Source: JBJXHG01 sp046160865 (lineage in GTDB: Bacteria > Planctomycetota > UBA1135 > GCA-002686595). Taken from it: a stretch of DNA of 13,623 nucleotides. The DNA lies in the NCBI GenBank assembly GCA_046160865.1, contig JBJXHG010000032.1:1-13623 (forward strand), written 5' to 3'. Both the position numbers and the translations under genes were made by a program. Of this stretch, positions 5,965 through 13,623 are shown piece after piece (the stretch's first letter is position 1; each line of letters begins with the position of its first letter). Below the pieces are notes generated by a model. The model was not told the origin of the DNA, ran no database searches, and saw only the letters and a program-made list of their open reading frames with translations.

Positions 5965-8691
5965 CTACAGCTCGCGCACCTCGACGTCGCGGTACCACAC
6001 GACCGAGCCCTCGTGGTGCTGTTGGAACGCGACGTGACCCGACGCGTGCTTGCGTTCCTTGTCGAGGTAGTCGGTGACGACGACGCCGTTCACACGGATC
6101 GTGACGCGCACACCGTCCTTCTCGTCGCGGCACGCGATGCGCTGCTCGAACCACGTCTCGGGCGGCACGAGCCGCGTCCTCACGAGCGCATGGTTGTACA
6201 GGCTGCCCGTCTTCACCGGGTCGGTGTGCGTGCTGTTCACCTGCGCTTCGTAACCGTTCGGCCAGCCGGCGCCGAACGCGACGCGGAAGTACATGCCGGA
6301 GTTCCCGCCGTCGTTGATCTTCACCTGCGCGCGCAGCTCGAAGTCTTTGTAGTCGCCGCGCGGCGAGAAGAGATGGCTGCGCGGGCCCGAGCCCTCGATC
6401 GCACCGTCCTCGACCTTCCACGTGCCGCCGTCCGACGCTTGCCATCCGTCGAGCGACTTTCCGTCGAAGATGCGCGCCCAACCTTGGTCATCGGCGGGCA
6501 AGTTCTTCGGACGCGCGACGATGCTCTTGTACGCGACGACGCCGCGATCGCCCTGCAATCGAACCGGTCCGAACGCGACCTCGGGACCGCGGACGCCGGT
6601 GGCGCTCGGCTCGGGCACTTCGACGTTCTCCTGCAAGAGCGTGTCGTCGATCATCACGCGCTCGAACAGCGCATTGCGAACCTTCTTGCCGCTTGCGTCG
6701 AAGCGTGGTGCGCGGAAGCGGACGTCGAGTCCGTGCCACTCGCCGGCTGCGCGGAACGCTTGGAAGCTCGGCGCGCGGCCGGCGAACAGATCGCTGACCC
6801 CGAGCGCGCCGCAGTCGGTGAGGTCGAGCTCCTTGTCCGTGTGTCCGCCGAGCTGCACTTCGTAGCGGTCCATGAAGAGCACGCCGCCGTCGCCGCCTTC
6901 CGGCAGCAAGAAGTCGACGTGCAGATCGACGTCGCCGAACTCGTAGCGCGAGACGAGGTCCGAGCCTTGCGCCGCGTCGACGTTCGTCAGCACCGGCACG
7001 ATGGTCGAATCGTCTTTCGGCGGCGCGGTGCTCTCCGTCGCGCCGCTCGGCGGCGCCCCGGTCGATGAATCGGGGGACACGACTTCGGGCTCGATCGGCT
7101 TCTTGCGCAGTCGCATCGCGTTCTCCGGGTCGAGCTCGACGTCGGCGACAATCCAGCCCTCGCCGCGCCACGCATCCAAGGCGCCGCCGCGCGCGAGCGT
7201 CACGATGCCTTCCTCCCACTTCTCACGTGCGGTCGGCGGCTGCACGAGCTTCGCGACGTGCGGCGCGGCCGGTGAATTGTCGCGCAGCTGATTGACCGTG
7301 TACGCGAACTCGTCGTGCAGGAGAGTTCTGCCGTCGTCGGTCCGCACGTTCGCGAGCTTCACGCGCGCGACCATGCCTCCCGTGAGATCGGGCACTTGCA
7401 AGGTGAGCGTCTTGCGATCCGCGGAGACCGCGGGCGTCTCCGGCGTGCGGAGCACGTTGTGTCGCGTCGGTGAGCCGTACTCCCACCAATAGTCGTAGTC
7501 GTACTGCTCGACGCGCACGTCGCTCGCGGCGAGCGTCACGTTCTTCGCGAGCGGCTCGGTGAGCTCGATCGAAAAGCCCTTGTCGATCAGGCGCGCGTGC
7601 TTCACTTCCATCGGCACCTTGCCGTTCCAGCGAACGCGCGCGAGTCCGTCGCCCGGCGGCTGTCCGCCCCAACCGCGGTCGGTGAAGCCGACGAAGAGCG
7701 ATCCGTCGCTCGCGAAGCACAAGCGCACGGCCGAGCCGACGTGTTCGAGGAACGGGAACACGGCGCCTTGGTACTCGCCGCGCACCTTCTCGAGGTCCGC
7801 GCGCAAGACGACGCCGTTCGTGAGCTCGGCGACGAAGAGCTGGTCCTCGAACGGACCGAACTTGCCTTGCGTCGAGTCGAACGTCAGCGCGCCCGTCGAG
7901 CGCGACCAGTCGTACGGGATCCACACGGCGGCAGGCGCGCGCTCGCGCACCGACGGAATCGTGTCGCGGCCTTGTTGGTCGGACGGGCGCTGCTCGTCGG
8001 TCCATTCGAGCGACGCGGGATGTCCGTAGAAGCGATCTTTCTGCAAGTGGAAGATCGGGCACGCGGGCATCCAATCGCCTTGGTTCTCGGTGACGAAGAT
8101 GTCGCCGGCCGCGTTCGTGCCGAGTCCGCACGGCGAGCGAAAGCCCGGCGCCCACGGCGTGACTTTGCCCTGCGGCGTGATCTGCATCGCCCAGCCGCGG
8201 TACGGCACCGACGAGCGTCCGTGCCACCAATGCGGATTGCCGAACGACACGTTCAGCGTGATGTAGAAGTTGCCGTCCTTGTCGCGCGGCAGGCCGAACG
8301 CGAACTCGTGGTAGTGACCGGAGAGGCCCCAGTCGTTCGTGACGGTCTCGATCTCGTCGCACACCCCGTTGCGATCGGCGTCGCGCAAGATCGAGAGCTC
8401 GCCGCGCTGCACGAGATAGATCTTGTCGCCATCGACGTCGAGCCCCATGCCTTCGTCGAGGCCCTCGGCGAACAGCGAGAACTTCGATTGCTTCGGATCG
8501 TCGGCGAGCGGCTCGTCGAGGATCCACACTTGCCCGCGTCGCGTGCTGAGCATCAAGCGACCGTCGGGCAGGAAGTCGAGACCGCCGACTTCGAAGCGCG
8601 CGCCTTCGGGCGGCGTGAAGTAATCGATGCGGTAGTACAGCGACTCGGGCCGGGCGCCCTGCGCGAGAAGCGATACGAGGAGGGAGAACAT
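5965..8691 (-). CDS. Exported beta-propeller dehydrogenase-like protein with tandem DUF1080 domains
   Basis: A 908-residue secreted protein. The start at 8691 is supported by a perfect AAGGAGGT 9 nt upstream and a hydrophobic leader (MFSLLVSLLAQGA); a 113-codon upstream extension lies entirely over the previous gene and is rejected. Residues about 20-360 form a propeller of the soluble-sugar-dehydrogenase type, with repeated GLDFLPDGRL, a Ca-binding-like DADRNGVCDE, SGHYHEFAFG and ENQGDW (202-207). Residues 361-490 look like a beta-sandwich linker. Residues about 571-730 and 737-908 are two DUF1080 (PF06439, 3-keto-disaccharide hydrolase) jelly rolls; the second is canonical (WARIFDGKSLDGW, GGNSGMYFRV), the first diverged. 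A Pro/Ser/Thr-rich linker lies near 540-560. Expected role: oxidation or binding of a sugar followed by hydrolysis of a 3-keto-glycoside. Propeller catalysis is uncertain because PQQ ligands cannot be assigned. Confidence 0.88.
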   Translation of the reverse strand: MFSLLVSLLAQGARPESLYYRIDYFTPPEGARFEVGGLDFLPDGRLMLSTRRGQVWILDEPLADDPKQSKFSLFAEGLDEGMGLDVDGDKIYLVQRGELSILRDADRNGVCDEIETVTNDWGLSGHYHEFAFGLPRDKDGNFYITLNVSFGNPHWWHGRSSVPYRGWAMQITPQGKVTPWAPGFRSPCGLGTNAAGDIFVTENQGDWMPACPIFHLQKDRFYGHPASLEWTDEQRPSDQQGRDTIPSVRERAPAAVWIPYDWSRSTGALTFDSTQGKFGPFEDQLFVAELTNGVVLRADLEKVRGEYQGAVFPFLEHVGSAVRLCFASDGSLFVGFTDRGWGGQPPGDGLARVRWNGKVPMEVKHARLIDKGFSIELTEPLAKNVTLAASDVRVEQYDYDYWWEYGSPTRHNVLRTPETPAVSADRKTLTLQVPDLTGGMVARVKLANVRTDDGRTLLHDEFAYTVNQLRDNSPAAPHVAKLVQPPTAREKWEEGIVTLARGGALDAWRGEGWIVADVELDPENAMRLRKKPIEPEVVSPDSSTGAPPSGATESTAPPKDDSTIVPVLTNVDAAQGSDLVSRYEFGDVDLHVDFLLPEGGDGGVLFMDRYEVQLGGHTDKELDLTDCGALGVSDLFAGRAPSFQAFRAAGEWHGLDVRFRAPRFDASGKKVRNALFERVMIDDTLLQENVEVPEPSATGVRGPEVAFGPVRLQGDRGVVAYKSIVARPKNLPADDQGWARIFDGKSLDGWQASDGGTWKVEDGAIEGSGPRSHLFSPRGDYKDFELRAQVKINDGGNSGMYFRVAFGAGWPNGYEAQVNSTHTDPVKTGSLYNHALVRTRLVPPETWFEQRIACRDEKDGVRVTIRVNGVVVTDYLDKERKHASGHVAFQQHHEGSVVWYRDVEVREL

Positions 8692-9917
8692 CACGGCAGC
8701 ACCTCCTTCAAAACTTGCTCGATGCGATCGGTCTCGCCGGGAGCGAGTAAGACGGTCGTGATCGTGACCTCCGAGTTCCGCTCGATCGGGATCGACCAGC
8801 CGTCGTCGGCGCGCACGAGGCCCTTGCCCTTCGCATGCACGACGATCGTGTGCTCGACGAAGGTCGCGTGCGGCTGCGAGATCATCGCGACGTCCATGCC
8901 TGCGGGGAGCCGCCGTTCCGTGGCGGCGCGCGCTCGCATGGAGACGTCGACCGAACCTGCGATCGACGTGCTTCCGATGGGCACGAGGATCGGCGCGCAG
9001 CGCGGTCCGTTGCGTAGGCGCCGTTGCCACGCGGAGCCAACGGTGAGCGTCAGCACATTCGGCGTTTCGTCGATGGCGGCCGTCGAAATCACCGCTGTTC
9101 GTCCGTGGACAGCCGTTCTCGTCAGATCGAACTTAGACGGACGCCATTGGCTCGCATCGATGTCGCCTTCGATCTGCACGCTGCGTTTCGGATCGCCGTC
9201 ATCGACTGCATAGATCAGCTGCCCCAGCACCTTCAGCTTCGATCCGCCGCGGTCGTACCAGTCTCTTCGATCGACGAACTCACCTTGGTACACAGCGATC
9301 AAGCACACGTCGTCGGCGCGGTACGCGAACGTGAATCCTTCCGGCAAGCCGACGAGCAGTGCGCGCGGTGTATCCGGCGCGCCCTCGACGATGGGCCGCA
9401 GCATGCCGCGCACGATCACCGGCTCGTCCTTCACGTGCATGACGCTGAGCGACTCGTCGACCTCCTCTTCCTTGGGCATCAACGTGCGCACGTAGTCGAC
9501 GATCAGCCAACGCTCGTCCTCGTCGAGCACCATCGCGAAGCCCGGCATCGGCGAACGACCCGGCACGCCCGACGCGATCGTGCGGAAGATCGACTCGCGC
9601 GTGTTGCCGAACGCGAAGTGGCCTTCGGCGAAGCTGCGCGCCTTCAATCCCATCTGCACGATCGTGGGGCCGAGCCCGTCGCCGTTGTCGTTGTGGCAGC
9701 CGGCGCAGTTGCGCGTGTAGAGGTACTTGCCGTCGCGGACGGGCTCGTCGTCGTCGTCCGCTTCGATGGCTGCCGCGGCGCTCGTTTCAGCTCCGGGTGC
9801 GTGCGGGTCGTCGTGCGCGCGTGACGTTCGCTCGTCGGGCGTGCTGCACGCGACAATGCACGCGAGAACGAGGCTCGCGCAGGCAAGCAGTCCAAGATGG
9901 TCATGGGGGGGACGCAT
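8691..9917 (-). CDS. c-type cytochrome lipoprotein with a C-terminal extension
   Basis: A 408-residue membrane-anchored periplasmic cytochrome. From the ATG at 9917 the protein starts MRPPHDHLGLLACASL and has a lipobox ending IVAC (Cys24). An upstream ATG at 9989 would add 24 residues before the signal and is less likely. After an acidic linker comes one class-I heme domain (about residues 61-148): CAGCH at 71-75 binds heme, and Met124 in SPMPGF is the likely distal ligand. Residues 150-408 are beta-rich; the stretch VCLIAVYQGEFVDRRDW recalls regions found next to heme domains in large PVC dehydrogenases (inference). The stop codon overlaps the start of the propeller/DUF1080 gene by 1 nt, so the two are translationally coupled and probably form an electron donor-acceptor pair. 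In other PVC proteins such heme and propeller parts are often fused. Confidence 0.87.
   Translation of the reverse strand: MRPPHDHLGLLACASLVLACIVACSTPDERTSRAHDDPHAPGAETSAAAAIEADDDDEPVRDGKYLYTRNCAGCHNDNGDGLGPTIVQMGLKARSFAEGHFAFGNTRESIFRTIASGVPGRSPMPGFAMVLDEDERWLIVDYVRTLMPKEEEVDESLSVMHVKDEPVIVRGMLRPIVEGAPDTPRALLVGLPEGFTFAYRADDVCLIAVYQGEFVDRRDWYDRGGSKLKVLGQLIYAVDDGDPKRSVQIEGDIDASQWRPSKFDLTRTAVHGRTAVISTAAIDETPNVLTLTVGSAWQRRLRNGPRCAPILVPIGSTSIAGSVDVSMRARAATERRLPAGMDVAMISQPHATFVEHTIVVHAKGKGLVRADDGWSIPIERNSEVTITTVLLAPGETDRIEQVLKEVLP
8701..8708 (-). promoter_or_regulatory. Consensus Shine-Dalgarno inside the cytochrome gene
   Basis: AAGGAGGT on the minus strand lies within the last codons of the cytochrome gene, 9 nt before the propeller ATG at 8691. 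It is the only near-perfect ribosome site in the window and supports coupled translation of the two genes. Confidence 0.8.
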
Positions 9918-9965
9918 GACGCGCACTTGTACCACCGCGCGCGACGGCTCGCAGCGCGCGGATCG

Positions 9966-9987
9966 GCTCGCTCTCGAACGAGCGAGC
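9966..9987. promoter_or_regulatory. Perfect inverted repeat in the divergent promoter spacer
   Basis: GCTCGCTC (9966-9973) and GAGCGAGC (9980-9987) form a perfect 8-bp inverted repeat around a 6-nt centre (TCGAAC). It lies in the 161-bp spacer between the divergently transcribed cytochrome and DUF2339 genes, about 49 nt and 92 nt from their starts. A dimeric regulator operator or an mRNA hairpin are both possible. No regulator gene is in the window and no clear promoter boxes were found. Confidence 0.4.
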
Positions 9988-10078
9988 ACGAGATCCTGGC
10001 CTCGCGCCGCGGCCTCCTTATAGTGATCGACGACACTCGCCGCGCCGCTCGCCGTCTCGCGTTGCGCGCCGACCGTCG

Positions 10079-13000
10079 ATGCACTCCCTCGAACTCGTCA
10101 TCGCCTTGTTCGTGCTCGGGATCGCGGGCGCGATCGTGATCGGAGTGGTGCTCGGCGTGACCGCGTACTGGCGCGTGGGCGAGCTCACGCGGCGCATCGC
10201 GTCGCTCGAGCGCGCGTTGCGCGAGAAGACGGCTGCGCCGGGCGCCGATGTCCGTCGCGTCGAGCACGTCGAGCCCGAGTTGCGTGCGCGACCGGCGACG
10301 CCAGCGGCGCAACCGTGGTCCGCACCGCGCGCGCCCGACGCAGTCATTCCGCCGCCGCCGATGCCGTCGCCGCACATCGTCACGCCGCCGAGCGCGACGC
10401 CGGCATGGTCATCGAGCGCGCCGACTTCTTCGAGCACACCACGACCGGCTGAACCGATCGCTTCCGAACCGCCGCGTACGAGCGCGACGCGACATGACGC
10501 ACCGGCACAGTCTTCGCGCGGAGGTCTCGAGCGCGCGCTCGGCGTCACGGGCGCCGCGGTGCTCGGCGGAATCGTGCTCGCGATCGCCGGCTTCTACTTC
10601 TATCAGTACTCCGTTCAGCAAGGACTGATCACGCCCGCGGTGCGCATCGCGCTCGGCACCGCGCTCGGAGTCGCTGCGATCGGAGCGAGCGAGGTTCTGC
10701 GCCGGCGCAACTACCGCATCACGTCCAACTCGCTCGCCGGCGGCGGTGTCGTGGTGCTCTACGCCGCGTTCTGGGCCGCGTTCGCGGTCTTCCGCTTGTG
10801 GCCGTTCTGGGCGTCGTTCGCGGCGATGGGCGTCGTCACCGCCGCGTGCGCGTGGCTCGCGTCGAGCCGACCGTCGCAGACGATCGCCGTGCTCGGTTTC
10901 GTCGGCGGATTCGCGACGCCGATCGCGCTGTCGACCGGCAGCGATCGGCCGATCGGTCTCTTCGGATGGACGCTGCTCGTCAACCTGGGATTCCTCTCGG
11001 TCGCGCACAAGCGCCGCTGGCCGATGATCGGAATCCTCGGCTTGCTCGGCACGACCGTCATCGAAGGCGCGTGGATCTTCACGCGCATGGGTCCGCGCAC
11101 GTTTCCGATCGCGCTCGTCTCGCTCGGTGTCTTCGCGCTGCTCTTCGTCGGGTTCGTCGCGCTGCAGCCGTCGTCCGAGCGCTCGCGCTGGCGCGTGAGC
11201 CAGATCGGCGCCGTGTTCTTGCCGTTCGTGTTCGGCATGTACTTCGCGCAGAGCGGCGAAGCGCTCATCGGCGATCACCTCTATCCGACGGCGCTCCTCG
11301 CCGCGCTCTTGTGCGCGGCGGCGAGCTTTGTCGCGCGCGAGCGCGAGACGGCGTTCGTCCCTATCGGAGCCGCGGCCGGAAGCCTCGCGATTTGCTTCGT
11401 CTGGACGGTCTCGCGCGAGCTCGACCTCGCGCGCTCGTGGGAGCTCGTCGCGTGCGCAGTCGGCCTCGCGGCCGTGCTGCACGCCGGTGCGTGGCTGCGA
11501 GTGATCGGAGCGGCGAGGACGAACGCGACGCTTGCAGACGGAGGCGCGGCAATGCGCGCGCGTGGCATCTCGGCGAGCGCGTGGCTCGAAGAAACCTGGA
11601 CGCCCGCGATCGTCGCCGCCGGCGGTCTCGCGCTCGTGCTCATGAGCGCCGCGGCGCGCAACGCTTCGCTCGCATGTTGGCCGTGGGTGGTCGGCTGGAC
11701 GTGCACGTCGCTGCTCTTGTGCCGGCAAGGAGCGCTCGCGCAGTGGCGTGTGCTTCCAATCCTCGCTGCGCTTTCCTCCGGTGTCGGGATGTGGGCGTGG
11801 AATCACGCCGCCGCGTTCGGTCCCGCAGCGCCGAGCACGGCGGTGCTCACCGCCGTGCTTCTCGGATTCGTGCTCCTGTTCCAAATCGTGGCGACGCGGT
11901 TCGTCGACGAGCGCGCGCGCCGGTACGCCTGGTGGGCGGCCGGGATCTCCGCGCTGTTCGCGCTCGCCGCGGTGGGCGACCGGTTCGGTACGCACGAGCG
12001 CGATCCGCGCGTCGCGCTCTTCGTGTTGCTCGCATTCGGCGTGTGCGTCGCCGTCGCCGCGAACCAGGCGCGCGCGAGCGTGCTGTTCGCGCTCGGCGTC
12101 GCGGCGACGGCGATGACGCAGCTGGAGACGTTCGATCAGGTCACGGCGTACGCCACGTTTGCGCGCTCGGCGCCGATCGCGCCCGCGGTCCAGCGCGGGA
12201 TGCTCCTCGTGCTCGCGTGCACGGCCTGCGCGTTCACGCTCGCACCGTTCGTGCGCCGCTGCGCGTGGACGTCGTCGCGCTGGGTGTGGCGCATCGCTGC
12301 CTGCGCGAGCGCGCTGTGGTTCATCGCGCTGCGCGAATTGTGGGAGACGTGCTTCACGAGCCGCGCGGTCGGCGTCGTGCCGCTCGTGCTCGCCGCGACG
12401 GCGGGTGCAGGCGTCGTGCTGCTCGGTCGCGCGACGAATCCCGAGGACGCGGTGTCTGAAGCGCGTCTCGCGCCGCACGCGCTCGCGCGCGTGTGGTTCG
12501 CCGCGGCGGCACTGTTCTGGCTCTCCGTCGCTTTGCCGCTTCAGCTCGACCGTCACTGGTTCCCGATCGGTCTCGCGCTGGCAGCGGCGAGCTTCGCGTG
12601 GCTCCAGACGAAGCTCGATCACCGGCCGCTCGAGTTCGTGGCGAGCGGCATGCTCGTGTTCGCGTCCGTCGCGCTCGTTGCGACGCGTCTGGTCGGCGCG
12701 CATCCCGTCTATCCGGCGAAGCTCGTGAACTGGCTCGCTTGGCAGTACCTCGTGCCCGCGGCAGCAGCCGCGCTCGCTGCGCGCTGGTTCGCACGGCACG
12801 TGTCGAACCGCGTGAGCCCGGAGCGTGCGCGCGATTTCCGATGGGGCGCAACGGTCAGCGGGCTGTGCGCGGCGGGCCTCTTCTTCGCGTGGCTCAACCT
12901 CGCGATCCTGAACGGCTTCGACACCGAGCCGAAGTTCGCGTGGCTGAGCGAGCGACTGCCCGCGCGCGATCTCACGATGTCACTCGCCTGGGCGCTCTAC

Positions 13001-13255
13001 GCACTCGCGCTGCTCGTGGTCGGCGTCGGCAAGCAGATCGGCGCCGCGCGGTGGATCAGCTTGGCGCTCTTCGTGCTCACGATCGCGAAGGTGTTCCTGT
13101 TCGACCTCGGCAACCTGCAAGGTCTGTATCGCGTCACTTCGCTGCTCGGCCTCGCATTCGCGCTGCTGATCGTCTCGATGCTCTACCAGCGCTTCGTATT
13201 CCGCAGCGCGCGCTCCGATGCCGCCGTGCCACCGCCGGACACGGGCCCGGCGTGA
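10079..13255 (+). CDS. Large DUF2339 multi-pass membrane protein
   Basis: A 1058-residue integral membrane protein of the DUF2339 family, whose function is not established. The order is an N-terminal membrane anchor (residues about 5-30, LVIALFVLGIAGAIVIGVVL), a short coiled-coil segment (VGELTRRIASLERALREK), a Pro/Ala/Ser-rich linker to about residue 148, then a long series of hydrophobic helices to about residue 1040. The family hallmark follows the linker: LERALGVTGAAVLGG, AGFYFYQYSVQQGLI and SLAGGGVVVLYAAFWA. Small Gly/Ala-rich motifs such as GFVGGFATPIALS also match the family. The tail is short, polar and Pro-rich. No Shine-Dalgarno sequence is visible before the ATG. The gene is divergent from the cytochrome operon, and its link to the neighbours is unknown; an envelope role is only a guess. 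The family is secure, the function open. Confidence 0.9.
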   Translation: MHSLELVIALFVLGIAGAIVIGVVLGVTAYWRVGELTRRIASLERALREKTAAPGADVRRVEHVEPELRARPATPAAQPWSAPRAPDAVIPPPPMPSPHIVTPPSATPAWSSSAPTSSSTPRPAEPIASEPPRTSATRHDAPAQSSRGGLERALGVTGAAVLGGIVLAIAGFYFYQYSVQQGLITPAVRIALGTALGVAAIGASEVLRRRNYRITSNSLAGGGVVVLYAAFWAAFAVFRLWPFWASFAAMGVVTAACAWLASSRPSQTIAVLGFVGGFATPIALSTGSDRPIGLFGWTLLVNLGFLSVAHKRRWPMIGILGLLGTTVIEGAWIFTRMGPRTFPIALVSLGVFALLFVGFVALQPSSERSRWRVSQIGAVFLPFVFGMYFAQSGEALIGDHLYPTALLAALLCAAASFVARERETAFVPIGAAAGSLAICFVWTVSRELDLARSWELVACAVGLAAVLHAGAWLRVIGAARTNATLADGGAAMRARGISASAWLEETWTPAIVAAGGLALVLMSAAARNASLACWPWVVGWTCTSLLLCRQGALAQWRVLPILAALSSGVGMWAWNHAAAFGPAAPSTAVLTAVLLGFVLLFQIVATRFVDERARRYAWWAAGISALFALAAVGDRFGTHERDPRVALFVLLAFGVCVAVAANQARASVLFALGVAATAMTQLETFDQVTAYATFARSAPIAPAVQRGMLLVLACTACAFTLAPFVRRCAWTSSRWVWRIAACASALWFIALRELWETCFTSRAVGVVPLVLAATAGAGVVLLGRATNPEDAVSEARLAPHALARVWFAAAALFWLSVALPLQLDRHWFPIGLALAAASFAWLQTKLDHRPLEFVASGMLVFASVALVATRLVGAHPVYPAKLVNWLAWQYLVPAAAAALAARWFARHVSNRVSPERARDFRWGATVSGLCAAGLFFAWLNLAILNGFDTEPKFAWLSERLPARDLTMSLAWALYALALLVVGVGKQIGAARWISLALFVLTIAKVFLFDLGNLQGLYRVTSLLGLAFALLIVSMLYQRFVFRSARSDAAVPPPDTGPA

Positions 13256-13262
13256 CGCTTCG

Positions 13263-13430
13263 TCACGGCAGGACGACTTCGAGTGCGGTTGCCGTCCGCC
13301 CGCGCACGTGCACGACGCCCTCACGCACGGCACCCGACGACGCGCGCACGCGCCACGTGAAGTCGCCTCGCAGCAAGCCTTCGACGCGCAGCTTGCCGTC
13401 GGCATCGGTGGCCGAGCTCGTTCGCTCGCC
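13263..13430 (-). pseudogene. C-terminal remnant of an exported beta-sandwich protein
   Basis: On the minus strand, ending at a TGA at 13263-13265, about 50 codons read as convincing protein: SATDADGKLRVEGLLRGDF, then a TWRVRASSGAVREG strand pattern, ending TALEVVLP. The T-D-x-D-G-x-(F/L)-x-x-x-G-L pattern is characteristic of carboxypeptidase regulatory-like (CarboxypepD_reg) beta-sandwich domains, common as repeats in large secreted PVC proteins. Upstream of about 13430 the frame turns into low-complexity Arg/Thr/Gly-rich sequence and then runs into the 84-nt repeat arm, with no start codon. The gene was probably cut by arrival of the repeat or by a rearrangement. It could instead continue beyond the window, but no credible domain sequence is visible across the repeat. 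Confidence 0.5.
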
Positions 13431-13473
13431 TGGTGTCCGTCCTCGTCCGCGGCTCGTCCGCGTTCGTCGCGAC

Positions 13474-13557
13474 GGACGTGGTGAGAGATGCGGGCTAGCA
13501 GCCCGTGGTGAGAGTCATTCGGCGCGAAAGCGGCCCGTTCGCACCGGCGCGGCGGCG
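13474..13557 (+). repeat. Right arm of the 84-nt inverted repeat
   Basis: Matches the reverse complement of 24-107 at 79 of 84 positions. It contains the same hairpin (13491-13505, CGGGCT-agc-AGCCCG) flanked by two GTGGTGAGA copies (13479-13487 and 13505-13513 region). The shared sequence TCGCGACGGACGTGGTGAGA also occurs at the right end of palindromic copy 1 (232-251), so the three loci belong to one repeat family. Confidence 0.85.
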
Positions 13558-13623
13558 AGTGAGCTAGTGTCCTGAGTCAGAAGTTCGCTCTCACCAAGCT
13601 CGATCTCCTCTGCGCTGGCGGCG
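13558..13623. other. Right edge sequence, possible insertion-element end
   Basis: Outside the repeat arm the sequence changes to CTAGTGTCCTGAGTCAGAAG and beyond, with no gene visible. A CTAG followed by TGTCCTGA resembles the kind of terminus seen at some TA-targeting (IS630/Tc1-like) elements, but this is memory-based resemblance only and the rest lies outside the window. Confidence 0.15.

Noticed and set aside
2656..7068. A 1470-codon open plus-strand frame running opposite three genes
   Set aside because: It is antisense to two sulfatases and the propeller/DUF1080 gene, all with clear family motifs. Its translation is Arg/Val/Ala-rich without domains. Strong G/C bias at third positions keeps the opposite strand free of stops.
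8692..9030. N-terminal extension of the propeller/DUF1080 protein to an ATG at 9030
   Set aside because: It lies wholly over the cytochrome gene in another frame, is Arg/His-rich, and is superseded by the ATG at 8691 with a perfect ribosome site and signal peptide.

Overview
The window is strongly GC-rich (by eye about two thirds G+C) and packed with exported proteins. Two formylglycine-type sulfatases, a beta-propeller protein carrying two DUF1080 (3-keto-disaccharide hydrolase) domains, a c-type cytochrome lipoprotein and a thioredoxin-like protein with a long helical tail are a combination typical of Planctomycetota or a nearby PVC lineage. That placement is an inference from gene content; no marker gene is present. 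Several starts have no Shine-Dalgarno sequence, which is common in that group.

Layout: 1-324 is a repeat region, with the left arm of an 84-nt inverted repeat and a palindromic element. Next come two plus-strand genes: a family-3 solute-binding lipoprotein (325-1083) and a thioredoxin-fold protein (1232-2224). The second gene is read through an in-frame TGA that replaces the first cysteine of the CxxC active site, with a SECIS-like hairpin just after it, so it is probably a selenoprotein. A second copy of the palindromic element (2268-2420) lies between this gene and a minus-strand block. The block reads, in transcription order, cytochrome c lipoprotein (9917-8691), propeller/tandem-DUF1080 protein (8691-5965, start overlapping the previous stop), Cys-rich sulfatase (5793-3979) and short sulfatase (3783-2476). 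A 161-bp divergent spacer with a perfect inverted repeat separates it from a 1058-residue DUF2339 multi-pass membrane protein (10079-13255, plus). The right edge holds the C-terminal scrap of a minus-strand gene, the second 84-nt arm and an unexplained edge sequence.

How the genes may work together: the cytochrome and propeller/DUF1080 pair look like a periplasmic oxidation and 3-keto-sugar hydrolysis unit, and the two sulfatases would desulfate sulfated glycans. Together they could be a small sulfated-polysaccharide catabolic block. The solute-binding protein and the Sec-thioredoxin are exported proteins whose substrates are unknown. The selenocysteine thioredoxin, the structured repeats and the long inverted repeats bracketing the whole region are the most interesting features. 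No transposase, rRNA, CRISPR array or convincing tRNA was seen.
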